From contig NZ_JBAJJM010000004.1 of NCBI RefSeq assembly GCF_036880405.1, positions 62,001-126,000 of the forward strand: a DNA stretch of 64,000 nt. The letters are read 5' to 3'. A program made the translations under genes and the position numbers. Of this stretch, positions 52,107 through 61,373 are shown piece after piece (position 1 is the first letter of the stretch; each line of letters starts with the position of its first letter). The stretch comes from Mannheimia indoligenes. GTDB lineage: Bacteria > Pseudomonadota > Gammaproteobacteria > Enterobacterales > Pasteurellaceae. Below the pieces are notes generated by a model. That model had not been told where the DNA came from. It did no database searches and saw nothing but the letters and a program-made list of their open reading frames with translations.

Positions 52107-55100
52107 GATAAATTTGTTTTGCCAGTCGTTTTACTACACGTTTTCTCAAGTTCTCATCACTCATTACTTGGTTACTAATCTCTTCATTTCCTTCCATTCG
52201 TTGGAACAATAAATCGAGTAATTTATCAGCAAAATAAGCAGTAAAATTTTCTAGGCTATTATTTTGTGCAGCCCCAATAATATCTTTATTGGTTAAAGCA
52301 TCTTCAATAATTTGTTCGAAGAAAAGCTGGTCAGCAATAGTAAATTGAGTACCATAAATGCCATTAATTTCCTCCACCATTCGGCTAAGTTCATCCGTTG
52401 CATTTACTTGACCTGTTCCTACATCAGTAGCACCTTTTAGTGGCTTAGCTTCGCCTTCATTTAAATGAATTTGCCCCTCACTTTGTTTTTGTAGCTTGTA
52501 GAATTGTAGTACCACATCTTTGCTTAAATCGACTTTATTATGATCGCCGTTATTAGGGAGCTTACTTTGTAATGCTCGTAAATATACATAGCGTTGTTCG
52601 TGTAAATCGTCGCTATAATCCATAATTTGAGACACGAACTGATATAAATTTAAGTAACTCTTTAATTGGCTTTTAAAGAGATTTTGTTGCTCAATTTTAA
52701 GCTCAGATAAGTCTTCAACACCTTGTTGAATTTCGCTATTAATGGCTAAAAATCGTGCTACTGCCTTATCTAAAATCGCATTCAGCTTTCTGTGTTCTGA
52801 ACCTGTTGGTTGCTGTTTAGCACTAAACCAAATTTCAGCAAATTGCTGAATTTCTTGTTGGAAATAAATCTTCCATTGGTCTATTGTTATGGCAAGCTCA
52901 TCTAATTTCTCAGTATCAGGAATTTCACCCACTTCTGTAACTTCATAAAATGGCTTAAATGCTTGATAAATATCTTCAGGTTTATTCACAAAATCCAGTA
53001 CGAAAGTGTCTGATTTTCCTTTTGTATAGCGGTTTAAACGAGAAAGTGTCTGCACCGCTTGAATGCCACTTAATTTTTTATCCACAAACATTGTATGTAG
53101 TAATGGTTGGTCAAACCCTGTTTGATATTTTTCCGCCACAAGTAACACTTGATAATGATCGGTATCGAACTGTTCGGGTAAATCCGCTTCTCGAATACCA
53201 TTCATCATTACTTCGGTATATTCTTGTTCGGGAGCTTCTTTTAATGAAATACCACCGGAAAAAGCAACCAGCGATTTAATGCCTGAATAGCCTTTCTCTT
53301 TAATATAATCATCAAAGGCTAATTTGTAACGCACCGCAGCCTCTCTACTGCTAGTTACCACCATTGCTTTAGCTCTTCCACCAATTTTATGCATTGTGGT
53401 TGAACGGAAGTGCTCAATGATAATTTCCACTTTTTGAGCGATCACACTCGGATGCAAATTCACAAATCGCATCATTTCTTTTTTGGCTTTGCTCTTATTG
53501 AGTTCCTTATCATTTTCACTGATTTTTAATAGGTTGAAATATTGCTTCCAGGTTGCATAATTGGCGAGTACATCTAAAATAAAACCTTCTTCAATTGCTT
53601 GCTTCATTGTGTAATGATGGAATGGCGTATCACCATTTTCTCCTTTTTCATCGAATAAGGCTTTAGTTTTCCATTTAGGTGTGGCGGTAAACGCAAAAAA
53701 ACTTAAATTTGGCTGGCGTTGTCGTTTGGCTGCCTCAATAAAAAGTTGCTTTTTGGCTTCATCAGAAAGTGGGCTTTCATCATCATTATCATTTAAAAAT
53801 TCCGCCATTACGGCAGCTTCAATTCCATCTTTATTTAATACCTTGCGTAATTCCATTGCCGCTTCTCCACTTTGAGAGCTGTGGGCTTCATCGACAATCA
53901 CGGCAAATTGTTTACCAGCAGTGGTAATTTCTATTCCTTTTCCGACCGCTTGTTGTTTAGAAATAGCCGCCATAACAAAAGGAAATTTTTGAATTGTGGT
54001 AACAATAATAGGCGTATCTGTTGCAATGGCTAACGCTAACTGCTGTGAGTTATGATCGATTTTCTGTACTACACCGTCTTTATGTTCAAACTGGCTAATA
54101 GTTGCCTGTAATTGGCGATCGAGTACTACGCGATCTGTTACAACAATGACAGAGTTAAATATTTTTTCATCATTATTATTGTGTAGCGAGCTAAGTTGGT
54201 GGGCTAACCAAGCAATAGTGTTTGATTTTCCAGAACCTGCAGAATGTTGGATAAGATAATTTCTGCCTGCACCATTTTCTTTACTGTGAGTAATTAATTT
54301 ACGCACTGCATCCAGCTGATGAAAGCGGGGAAAAATCATCGTTTCTTTTTGCAATAAACGTAAGCCGCTTTCAGTACGGACTTTTTTCTCCTCAATGTTT
54401 AAATGAAGGAAGCGGGCGATAATGTCTAAAAAACTCTGACGGCTTAGAATGTCTTCCCACAAATACGCGGTTTTGACATTATCTTGAATAGGTGGGTTGC
54501 CTTTTCCACCGTTATAGCCTCGATTAAACGGCAGGAAATAAGTGCTTTCCCCTTCCAATTTAGTCGTCATATAGACTTCATCGGTATCTACGGCAAAATG
54601 GACTAAGGTGCGTTTTTTGAAGTCAAATAGTTTCCCTTTAGGGTTACGGTCAAAACGATATTGTTGAATGGCATCTGCGACAGTCCAGTGTGTTGCAGAC
54701 AGCACATTTTTTAATTCAAGTGTTGCAACCGGAATACCATTAAGGGATAAAACAATATCAGGGCGTTCGCCGTTTTCAGTAATAACTTGACGGGTAATTT
54801 TTAAAATATTGGCATCAAAACGATATTGCGTTTCCTCGTTCAACCCGGTATTAGGGGCAAAATACGCCATCTTGAAGGTTTTTCCATAGCAACGGAAACC
54901 GTGTCTTAACACATTCAGAGAGCCTTTAACGTCCAGTTCCTGACAAAGTGCTTTCATTAAGATTGCAGTCGCATTTTCTTTTTGCCCTGCTTCTAATCTC
55001 TCCCATTTTTGAGGTTGAGTTTGACGAATAAAGGCGATCACATCTTTTTCAAACAAGGCAAGCTCTTTGTTATATTCCGTATTTTTACCTTGAACATAGC

Positions 55101-55158
55101 CACCTTCTTCTAATAAAAAGCGTTCAATTTCAGTTTCAAAGTGTTGTTCTGTGATCAT
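52087..55158 (-). CDS. hsdR: Type I restriction enzyme, R subunit
   Basis: HsdR is the ATP-driven translocase and nuclease of a type I system. The 1023-residue protein has the N-terminal PD-(D/E)xK nuclease core (D134 in RPDIVLSL, then E148-L-K150 in TLELKN), a helicase domain with Walker A SAGSGKS (306-312), DEAH box VIVDEAHSSQSG, motif III FFAFTATP, and a second RecA-like domain (YQTGFDQPLLHTMFVDK, QTLSRLNR). A helical tail that would bind the modification core follows. All catalytic residues appear intact. It is the last gene of the leftward island and begins 9 bases after the AlbA_2 gene. Confidence 0.96.
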   Translation of the reverse strand: MITEQHFETEIERFLLEEGGYVQGKNTEYNKELALFEKDVIAFIRQTQPQKWERLEAGQKENATAILMKALCQELDVKGSLNVLRHGFRCYGKTFKMAYFAPNTGLNEETQYRFDANILKITRQVITENGERPDIVLSLNGIPVATLELKNVLSATHWTVADAIQQYRFDRNPKGKLFDFKKRTLVHFAVDTDEVYMTTKLEGESTYFLPFNRGYNGGKGNPPIQDNVKTAYLWEDILSRQSFLDIIARFLHLNIEEKKVRTESGLRLLQKETMIFPRFHQLDAVRKLITHSKENGAGRNYLIQHSAGSGKSNTIAWLAHQLSSLHNNNDEKIFNSVIVVTDRVVLDRQLQATISQFEHKDGVVQKIDHNSQQLALAIATDTPIIVTTIQKFPFVMAAISKQQAVGKGIEITTAGKQFAVIVDEAHSSQSGEAAMELRKVLNKDGIEAAVMAEFLNDNDDESPLSDEAKKQLFIEAAKRQRQPNLSFFAFTATPKWKTKALFDEKGENGDTPFHHYTMKQAIEEGFILDVLANYATWKQYFNLLKISENDKELNKSKAKKEMMRFVNLHPSVIAQKVEIIIEHFRSTTMHKIGGRAKAMVVTSSREAAVRYKLAFDDYIKEKGYSGIKSLVAFSGGISLKEAPEQEYTEVMMNGIREADLPEQFDTDHYQVLLVAEKYQTGFDQPLLHTMFVDKKLSGIQAVQTLSRLNRYTKGKSDTFVLDFVNKPEDIYQAFKPFYEVTEVGEIPDTEKLDELAITIDQWKIYFQQEIQQFAEIWFSAKQQPTGSEHRKLNAILDKAVARFLAINSEIQQGVEDLSELKIEQQNLFKSQLKSYLNLYQFVSQIMDYSDDLHEQRYVYLRALQSKLPNNGDHNKVDLSKDVVLQFYKLQKQSEGQIHLNEGEAKPLKGATDVGTGQVNATDELSRMVEEINGIYGTQFTIADQLFFEQIIEDALTNKDIIGAAQNNSLENFTAYFADKLLDLLFQRMEGNEEISNQVMSDENLRKRVVKRLAKQIYQRNIGN

Positions 55159-55167
55159 TTTTGTTCC

Positions 55168-56982
55168 TTATTTTATTTTACGACGATATTTTTGTTGGCT
55201 GCTAGTTGGCTTATCAGGAATAGTCATCTCAATTAATCCGGCATCTAATGCGGGTTTTAAATAACGCTCACGGAAATTTTTACTGTCTTTTAAATTTAAT
55301 AATGATTTCAAACTATTACGATCTAATTCAAGATTGCCTAATACCCCTAGTAATAACATAACTTGAGGGGTGGCTTGGGGGGTACTTGAGGGGTAACTTG
55401 GGGGGGAGACTTGAGGGGATACCCCATAAGTCAAAGTACCATCATAAGAAAATACGCCATCATACCTATCTGATAAAGCTTTTGTTGAAAGCGTATAATA
55501 AGTTGCCTTTCCTGTTTTCTGCTTTTCCAACAAACCTTTTTGATTAGTTAGTTTGGCTAATAATCGGGTTACTGAGGAATTATCTAAATCAGAAAGTGAA
55601 CGTAATGATTGGTTATTGACAAACCCTGTTTCTTTAGCAAGTACAAGAGCCATTGCTTCATCATCACTTAGTTCTTCTTCTTTGAATTTAGCAAGCCAAC
55701 TCAGCTGACTTTCATTGAAAAACTGATGTAGAAGATAAATTGCTTGAAAGTAATGCCCAAAGTGATCACTAATAAACACAGGTTTAGATAAATCAGCATT
55801 ACTAAGTTCCTGACGAATTTTGCGTATTCCTGAACCTTTTGTTTCAGCAAAATTCAAATCATATAAAACGGTGGCTAATACAGGATTACGTAGTTTTGAA
55901 CCATATTCTCCTAATTGTTCGGTAGGTTTGAGAGAATATCCCGCATTTTTGACTTCCAAGCGATTATCAAATCGTATAATGATAGTAGGCGATTTAGTGA
56001 GATAATCTCGGTGCATTACTGCATTAACTAACGTTTCACGAACCACTTTATAAGGCAGTTTAGAGACATCACTACGTTGCAGGCTATTGTCTTCCATTTT
56101 AAACATTCGTGGCATATCACTTAAAATTTCTCTCTCCAGTTTAGGAATTAAGAAAATAAGAGCTTCTCTTAGATCCATTGTAGAAATAATGCCATCTTGT
56201 TGCCATTCAATACCTCGAATTCGCACATAATCTATTCTCATATCGGGTAAGAGTCGGCGTAATGCAAGTGGTTTACCTAACATTAAAAGACCGGCAACAT
56301 TGGGTACAAATTCACCATTTTGGCGTACGACCAAATTTAATGCTAATAACATTTCCTCGTCATTAGCTTGTAATTCTTCAGCATCAGGTCGAACTTTTTC
56401 CCGTAGTTTACGATACTGCATAATTGCTCTAGGATCGAGATCGTCCCAATGTGCAGATGGAAGAATAGTTTGCTCAAAGCTACTCCCTAATTTTGCTAAA
56501 AGTATTGGCTCTAATTCAGTTTGGGAGCACTCATAATCGCTATTTACTCCTCGTCGCCATACCCCAGTTTTACGACGATTTTTACTATCTAATTTTCCTT
56601 TAAATATGCAAGGTTTTGCATTGGTCGGTAATTCAGGTACAAAAATAAGCAACACATTTTTGCCATCAATTATCGATAATTGAGGCTCTGCAACTTGAAT
56701 AGGGATCGGTTGTTCAAACTGTTCACGACAATTTGTTTGCAGTTCGTTTAGTAACTTATCGCGATTTGTAATACCTGCAACCCAATAATTTTCATGTTCC
56801 TCATCAGGCTCGGCAATACCTAATAACAGATAGCCTCCACCTAAGTCAGGTTCATTGGCGAATGCATTAATACTTTGCATTATCGAACTGCCAATCTCTG
56901 AACCTAATTTAGCTTCTAGACGACCACTTTCTTGATACTGCTGTAATTGCTCAAATAATTCTTGTGCTGAAATATCTAACAT
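55168..56982 (-). CDS. AlbA_2/Schlafen-type ATP-binding protein with C-terminal winged helix
   Basis: I choose the ATG at 56982 (MLDISAQELFEQLQQYQES), since a GGGGGAA ribosome site lies just upstream; an in-frame start 45 bases earlier lacks one. The 604-residue protein has an AlbA_2 (AAA_4) domain (GRLEAKLG, SIMQSINAFANEPDLGGGYLLLGI), a GHKL-like ATP-binding region (RETLVNAVMHRDYL, NAGYSLKPTEQLGEYGSKLRNPVLA, FAETKGSGIRKI), and C-terminal winged helices. Such proteins are usually called putative regulators and occur often inside type I restriction operons. Their role there is not settled. A repetitive PQV linker precedes the last domain. Confidence 0.85.
   Translation of the reverse strand: MLDISAQELFEQLQQYQESGRLEAKLGSEIGSSIMQSINAFANEPDLGGGYLLLGIAEPDEEHENYWVAGITNRDKLLNELQTNCREQFEQPIPIQVAEPQLSIIDGKNVLLIFVPELPTNAKPCIFKGKLDSKNRRKTGVWRRGVNSDYECSQTELEPILLAKLGSSFEQTILPSAHWDDLDPRAIMQYRKLREKVRPDAEELQANDEEMLLALNLVVRQNGEFVPNVAGLLMLGKPLALRRLLPDMRIDYVRIRGIEWQQDGIISTMDLREALIFLIPKLEREILSDMPRMFKMEDNSLQRSDVSKLPYKVVRETLVNAVMHRDYLTKSPTIIIRFDNRLEVKNAGYSLKPTEQLGEYGSKLRNPVLATVLYDLNFAETKGSGIRKIRQELSNADLSKPVFISDHFGHYFQAIYLLHQFFNESQLSWLAKFKEEELSDDEAMALVLAKETGFVNNQSLRSLSDLDNSSVTRLLAKLTNQKGLLEKQKTGKATYYTLSTKALSDRYDGVFSYDGTLTYGVSPQVSPPSYPSSTPQATPQVMLLLGVLGNLELDRNSLKSLLNLKDSKNFRERYLKPALDAGLIEMTIPDKPTSSQQKYRRKIK
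55365..55420 (-). repeat. Degenerate ~12-bp C-rich tandem repeat inside the AlbA_2 gene
   Basis: In the coding sense the unit is about CCCCTCAAGTTA, five copies, alternating with versions having longer C runs. On the plus strand these show as G4, G6 (55377-55382), G4, G7 (55400-55406) and G4 tracts. The encoded linker reads VSPQVSPPSYPSSTPQATPQV. The central SPPSYPSS is an out-of-frame reading of the PQVTPQV pattern. Confidence 0.8.
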
Positions 56983-57037
56983 TATTCCCCCATTGCATTG
57001 CTTTAATTTTAGCAAAAAATTGCTCAATTTTAACCGC

Positions 57038-58372
57038 TTACACCTTTACTTTTCCTGTAACAACCTGCGTGATTAATGCCGAGCGGTATTCTTTTAGTCG
57101 TTCGATAACGCGTTCAATTTTATGTTGTAAGCGGTCGATTTTGGCGGTTTCGGTATCAAGGTAGTTTACAATCGTGGTTTGTTCGCTTTCGGGAGGAAAT
57201 GCTATCTCAAAATTTCCTAGAACTTGCGTAGTTAATTGGTTAATTGTTGATGTTAAGTAGTTCCCTAGTTGGGACTTAAATAACTCGGAACTTAATACAT
57301 AATAGATGAACCGTTTATATGGGCTTCTAAATACAGTCATAAAAGCACCAAATGTTTGTCCAATAGCATCACCCTCAATAACTGTACATTTTCCAATTAA
57401 TGCACGGCTTCCATTCCTTGAACAAATTAAAATATCATTTTCAGTTGTTTGCATTTTTTTAGGGATATCTTTATTAACATAGACATTGTCATTAAGTAAT
57501 AGCTTTCCATTTTGTACATTTGATGAGCGTAAAACTAAAATAGCATTTTCATCATTTGTAATATCTTCTGGCGAGTAGGTTAAACCTAAAACAATTTCTC
57601 CAACATATTTTAGTCTAGTTATTAACCAATGCTCTGGCACTTCTCCTAACCATTCAATACCTGAATTCCGTAGGGGAGCGTTACTACCGCTTAATGTTTC
57701 GTTATCATTTGGGGCTGTAGGTAAACGAACTCTACCGCATACTGTTTCTGTAATTAATGCAGTCCGTTTTTCGCTGAGCTTTTCCAACAATGCTTGTTGG
57801 TGGCTGATCAAGCGGTCGATTTTTTCGGTTTTTTTGTCAAGGAAGTTGGCGATAGATACTTGTTCTTCATTTGGAGGTAATGCTATAACATAATTATTTA
57901 AAAAATCCGATGGAATTCGTTTTAGCCCTCCTGCACCTATCATAGAGCCAGCTGCTAAGTCCATAAAAGTATTTTCTTGTAAACGATAGAATAAATAACG
58001 ATTGAAACAATTTTTTGATCTTAAGACGTAAATTTCAGATGATCCAAAGCCAATACCGTTTACTAAATTATTTGCTATAGCAAAATTTTTATTTTCAAAG
58101 CACGGAGTAACTTTAGCAATTAGCAAATCACCATTTTGGAAATAGGTATAGCTATTATAGACCTCACTAATTTGTCTAGTCTCGTCGAGTAATAAATTAC
58201 CTAGTTTTAGCTTTTCCATAGGAATGAAACTACATTCTTGATCTAATTTTTCTAAGTTAGATTTTTTAGGATTAAGCTCTGAAATATATTTGATTTTTGT
58301 AACTGACCATTCATTAGGCACATCTCCCAACCATTCCACGCCGCTTGGTTTATATTTTTCGTATCGTTTCAT
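57038..58372 (-). CDS. hsdS: Type I restriction enzyme, S (specificity) subunit, full length
   Basis: HsdS sets the DNA target of both methylation and restriction. I choose ATG 58372 (MKRYEKYKPSGVEWLGDVPNEW), with AAGGAA upstream. The 444-residue protein has two target recognition domains, each opened by the same block (SGVEWLGDVP and SGIEWLGEVP) and each closed by a coiled-coil spacer (ANFLDKKTEKIDRLISHQQ, then VNYLDTETAKIDRLQHK). This pseudo-twofold layout gives a bipartite target. The spacers are also repeated at DNA level (57129 and 57810). It follows hsdM by 47 bases, a gap that includes an uptake-sequence core. Confidence 0.93.
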   Translation of the reverse strand: MKRYEKYKPSGVEWLGDVPNEWSVTKIKYISELNPKKSNLEKLDQECSFIPMEKLKLGNLLLDETRQISEVYNSYTYFQNGDLLIAKVTPCFENKNFAIANNLVNGIGFGSSEIYVLRSKNCFNRYLFYRLQENTFMDLAAGSMIGAGGLKRIPSDFLNNYVIALPPNEEQVSIANFLDKKTEKIDRLISHQQALLEKLSEKRTALITETVCGRVRLPTAPNDNETLSGSNAPLRNSGIEWLGEVPEHWLITRLKYVGEIVLGLTYSPEDITNDENAILVLRSSNVQNGKLLLNDNVYVNKDIPKKMQTTENDILICSRNGSRALIGKCTVIEGDAIGQTFGAFMTVFRSPYKRFIYYVLSSELFKSQLGNYLTSTINQLTTQVLGNFEIAFPPESEQTTIVNYLDTETAKIDRLQHKIERVIERLKEYRSALITQVVTGKVKV

Positions 58373-58419
58373 TTGCAAAAAATTCCTTTATTTCGACCGC
58401 TTGTTTTAGTAACAGTAGC

Positions 58420-60618
58420 TTATATTTCACCCAACATAGCCACTATTTCTGCCTCTAATTCATCAATTTCTGCTTTGATGTTGGCAAGCGGACGTGGTGG
58501 TTGGTATTGATAAAAGTGGCGGTTAATCGGAATTTCATAGCCGATTTTCGTTTTGCTGTAGTCAATCCACGCATTATCTATATGCGGAAGCACTTCTTTT
58601 GCTAAATAGTCTTCACAGTGGGTTTTGACTAATTTAACCAACTCATCGGGCTTTCCGTCTTTATAATCCACCGGTAAAGGCAGGTGGATATTAGACGGTA
58701 GCGGAACAAGTTCGGTATCACGTAATTGCGAATCCGGCTCCGGGTTGCCTTTGCTGTCTAGGCAGATTTCAGCGGTTTCATCTCGTTCACTTAGAGCGTC
58801 TAAAATGGCTTTTTTAAGCGGGGCTGCCGGTTTGAAATCTAACGCTTTTAATGCGTTGTCGAACCGTTTCATAAAGAGAGAGCGGTTTTTGTATAGCTCA
58901 TCACCAATTGTGGATAATGCCGTTAAAATAGCCTGTTGTTGGCGTTTGCCTTCGGCTTCTTCTTTGGCAATTTCAGCTTCATCTTTGCGTTTTTTACTTA
59001 CCGCTAAGTTGATAAATGCCGTTTGGCTTTTTACTCGTTCAATACGTTCTGCACTTGCTTGAAAATTTAAGCGTAAAGGGCGTTCTACCGTGAGTTTTAA
59101 ATAGCCGAAATCTTGGTTGTTAAAGATTTTGCTGCAAATTTTTGTTGAAATTTGACCGCTTGCTTGGTCTTTAAAATCGGTATAAAGCTGAGTTAAGTCT
59201 TCAATTTGGGCTTGTGATAGTTCATTGCGTTTATCGCCCAAACTTTTTGCCATTTTCTGATAATGCTGAGTGCCGTCAATCAGTTGCACTTTGCCTTTTC
59301 GTTGTGGCGATTTCTTGTTACTCACAATCCACACATAGGTGTAAATGCCTGTGTTGTAAAAGAGTTGGTCCGGAAGGGCAATAATGGCTTCTAACCAGTC
59401 GTTCTCAATAATCCAGCGGCGAATGTTGCTTTCGCCCGAGCCTGCATCGCCTGTAAATAATGGCGAGCCGTTAAATACCACCGCGATGCGTGAACCGCCT
59501 TCTTTAATAGGCTTCATTTTAGAAATCATATGTTGTAAAAAGAGCAGTGAGCCGTCATTAATGCGAGGCAAGCCTGCTCCAAAACGACCGTCAAAACCAC
59601 TTTTTGCTTCATCATTAATGAAATCTTGCTCATTTTTCCACTCTACGCCGAAAGGCGGATTAGAGAACATATAATCAAAAGTTTGATCGGGGTGTCCGTC
59701 TTTTGGCATAAAGCCGTTATCGTTGTTTTTGTTGTTTTTTACGCCGAGTGTATCGCCGTAAATAAGATTGCTGATAGGCTCGTCTTTAATTAATAAATCC
59801 GCACAACAGATGGCATAAGACTCAGCATTATACTCTTGTCCGTATAGCTGTAAGTTAATACTACTGTTATAGCCTTTTAAATACTTTTCAGATTCTGAAA
59901 GCATTCCGCCCGTACCTGCGGTAGGGTCATAAATGCGGGCAATGGCGTGAGGTTTACTTAAACGTTCTTCATCTTCTGCGAAAATTAAATTCACCATTAA
60001 ATTAATGACTTCACGTGGGGTAAAGTGATCTCCGGCTTCTTCATTCGCTTGTTCATTAAATTTACGTACCAATTCTTCAAAAATATAGCCCATTTGCAGA
60101 TTAGAAATAGAGCTTGGCGATAAATCAATGTTGTTTGCTTTCAGATCTTTATGAAATTGTGAAAGTACCGCATATAAGCGATTACTGTTATCTAATTTTT
60201 CAATCTCATTTTCAAATTCAAATTTAGCAAAAATATCTTTTGCTTTCGCAGAAAAGCCCTGTAAATATTTGGTTAAATTCGCAACGATATGGTCTTGATC
60301 GGCTAACAGACGTTGGAGGTTGTAGCCACTTGTATTGTAAAGTGGTTGTGTGCGGCTAGGATCTGCAACTTTGGTGAGTGCTTTTTCATATAAATCGCCT
60401 TTCGGGGCTTTATTGCCTTGTGCATTGAGTTCATCTGCTTTGGCTTTCATTGCATCTGTATAAGGAGATAAAATTGCATCAAAACGAGCCAAAACAATTA
60501 ACGGTAGCATTACTCGGCGATATTGTGGTGGACGATAAGTACCGCGTAACATATTCGCCATATTCCAAATAACAGATGAAATAGTAGATTGTTTGGTTTG
60601 AAAGTTAGTTGTTGTCAT
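58420..60618 (-). CDS. hsdM: Type I restriction enzyme, M (methyltransferase) subunit
   Basis: HsdM is an N6-adenine methyltransferase. The 732-residue protein has an N-terminal helical domain, the AdoMet-binding motif IYDPTAGTGGML, the catalytic motif SNPPFGVEW (NPPF) and the surrounding block HFTPREVINLMVNL. The C-terminal 200 residues after the catalytic domain (ending KAEIDELEAEIVAMLGEI) are longer than in the EcoKI type. It starts 14 bases inside the half-size S gene, so translation is coupled to it. AAGGAA lies ahead of the start. All motifs look intact. Confidence 0.95.
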   Translation of the reverse strand: MTTTNFQTKQSTISSVIWNMANMLRGTYRPPQYRRVMLPLIVLARFDAILSPYTDAMKAKADELNAQGNKAPKGDLYEKALTKVADPSRTQPLYNTSGYNLQRLLADQDHIVANLTKYLQGFSAKAKDIFAKFEFENEIEKLDNSNRLYAVLSQFHKDLKANNIDLSPSSISNLQMGYIFEELVRKFNEQANEEAGDHFTPREVINLMVNLIFAEDEERLSKPHAIARIYDPTAGTGGMLSESEKYLKGYNSSINLQLYGQEYNAESYAICCADLLIKDEPISNLIYGDTLGVKNNKNNDNGFMPKDGHPDQTFDYMFSNPPFGVEWKNEQDFINDEAKSGFDGRFGAGLPRINDGSLLFLQHMISKMKPIKEGGSRIAVVFNGSPLFTGDAGSGESNIRRWIIENDWLEAIIALPDQLFYNTGIYTYVWIVSNKKSPQRKGKVQLIDGTQHYQKMAKSLGDKRNELSQAQIEDLTQLYTDFKDQASGQISTKICSKIFNNQDFGYLKLTVERPLRLNFQASAERIERVKSQTAFINLAVSKKRKDEAEIAKEEAEGKRQQQAILTALSTIGDELYKNRSLFMKRFDNALKALDFKPAAPLKKAILDALSERDETAEICLDSKGNPEPDSQLRDTELVPLPSNIHLPLPVDYKDGKPDELVKLVKTHCEDYLAKEVLPHIDNAWIDYSKTKIGYEIPINRHFYQYQPPRPLANIKAEIDELEAEIVAMLGEI

Positions 60619-61213
60619 CGTGTATTCCTTGTAATGCGTTTAAAATTTGTTCTGATTTAGCTTGATTGTATTCTTGTCGTAATAGAGCTAGTTTTTGGTA
60701 TCGTTCGGCTTCATCTTCAGCTTGCTTATACATTGATAAAAGAGTTTGCTGCTGTGAAAAATTCGGAATAATAATGGGAGCATCTTTTATCGTTGCAATA
60801 TTGAGCATAGAAAGAAAAGAACCACGGCTATGCATTGAAAAATATCGCTTAATTTGTGGAGCATTATTCAAATACCATACTAAAAATTCAGCACTTACTT
60901 TGGGGCTATTTAGCTCAATAATGATGAATTGGTTACTGACTAGTACATTATCCTTTTCAGAGCCTGTAAATAAGTATGCTCGATTATCTCCACGAGTACT
61001 GAGAATAATATTGTTAGTTTTTAAAATCGGTTTTGAGGGATAGTCCCATATAATTTGCGAGAGCTCCTCTATTTCAATTTTCCCGTTATCTTTCGGGAGA
61101 TCTTTAATTTGAAGAAGGCGGACATCACCTTCTTTTACAAATTGTAGAGAATCTCTTAGTGTATATCCTGTGCTTATTGTAGCAATGCGTTTTAATAACA
61201 CGGTATTTTTCAT
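60605..61213 (-). CDS. Half-size type I S-like protein (single recognition domain)
   Basis: The 202-residue protein resembles one half of an HsdS: a target recognition domain (LKRIATISTGYTLRDSL, VRLLQIKDLPKDNGKIE, NNIILSTRGDN, FIIIELNSPKVSAEFLVWYLN, FSQQQTLLSMY) and one C-terminal coiled coil (AEDEAERYQKLALLRQEYNQAK). It is the first gene of the island and overlaps hsdM by 14 bases. Single-domain S proteins can dimerise to give a working specificity in some type I systems, so it could supply a second specificity, or regulate the first. It is complete, with its own promoter and AAGGAA site, so it is not simply a remnant. Confidence 0.82.
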   Translation of the reverse strand: MKNTVLLKRIATISTGYTLRDSLQFVKEGDVRLLQIKDLPKDNGKIEIEELSQIIWDYPSKPILKTNNIILSTRGDNRAYLFTGSEKDNVLVSNQFIIIELNSPKVSAEFLVWYLNNAPQIKRYFSMHSRGSFLSMLNIATIKDAPIIIPNFSQQQTLLSMYKQAEDEAERYQKLALLRQEYNQAKSEQILNALQGIHDDNN

Positions 61214-61248
61214 TGCAGTATTCCTTATACAGCTTTTGTAATGAGCTT

Positions 61249-61276
61249 ATTGTATCTTTAATTTTAATTAAGTCAA
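61249..61276 (-). promoter_or_regulatory. Promoter of the restriction-modification operon
   Basis: On the minus strand TTGACT (61276-61271) and TACAAT (61254-61249) are separated by 16 bases, each matching consensus at five of six positions. They lie about 35 bases ahead of the half-size S gene start at 61213. Confidence 0.65.
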
Positions 61277-61309
61277 TGCTATATTTTAAATACTGTAATT
61301 ATTTTTTAT

Positions 61310-61355
61310 AAAAATTAACCGCTTGTAGATTTTCATCTACAAGCGGTTAATTTTT
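61310..61355. terminator. Uptake-sequence-pair terminator between rph and the restriction operon
   Basis: AAAAATTAACCGCTTGTAGAT, 21 bases at 61310-61330, and its exact reverse complement at 61335-61355 surround a TTTC loop. It ends rph transcription and insulates the restriction operon promoter on its left. Confidence 0.94.
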
Positions 61356-61373
61356 GCTGGAAATTTGCAAATA

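Noticed and set aside
57038..61213. Half-size S gene as a mere truncated pseudogene of hsdS
   Set aside because: It has its own promoter, start, ribosome site and complete domain with coiled coil, is not a copy of either half of the full hsdS, and overlaps hsdM in a coupled arrangement.
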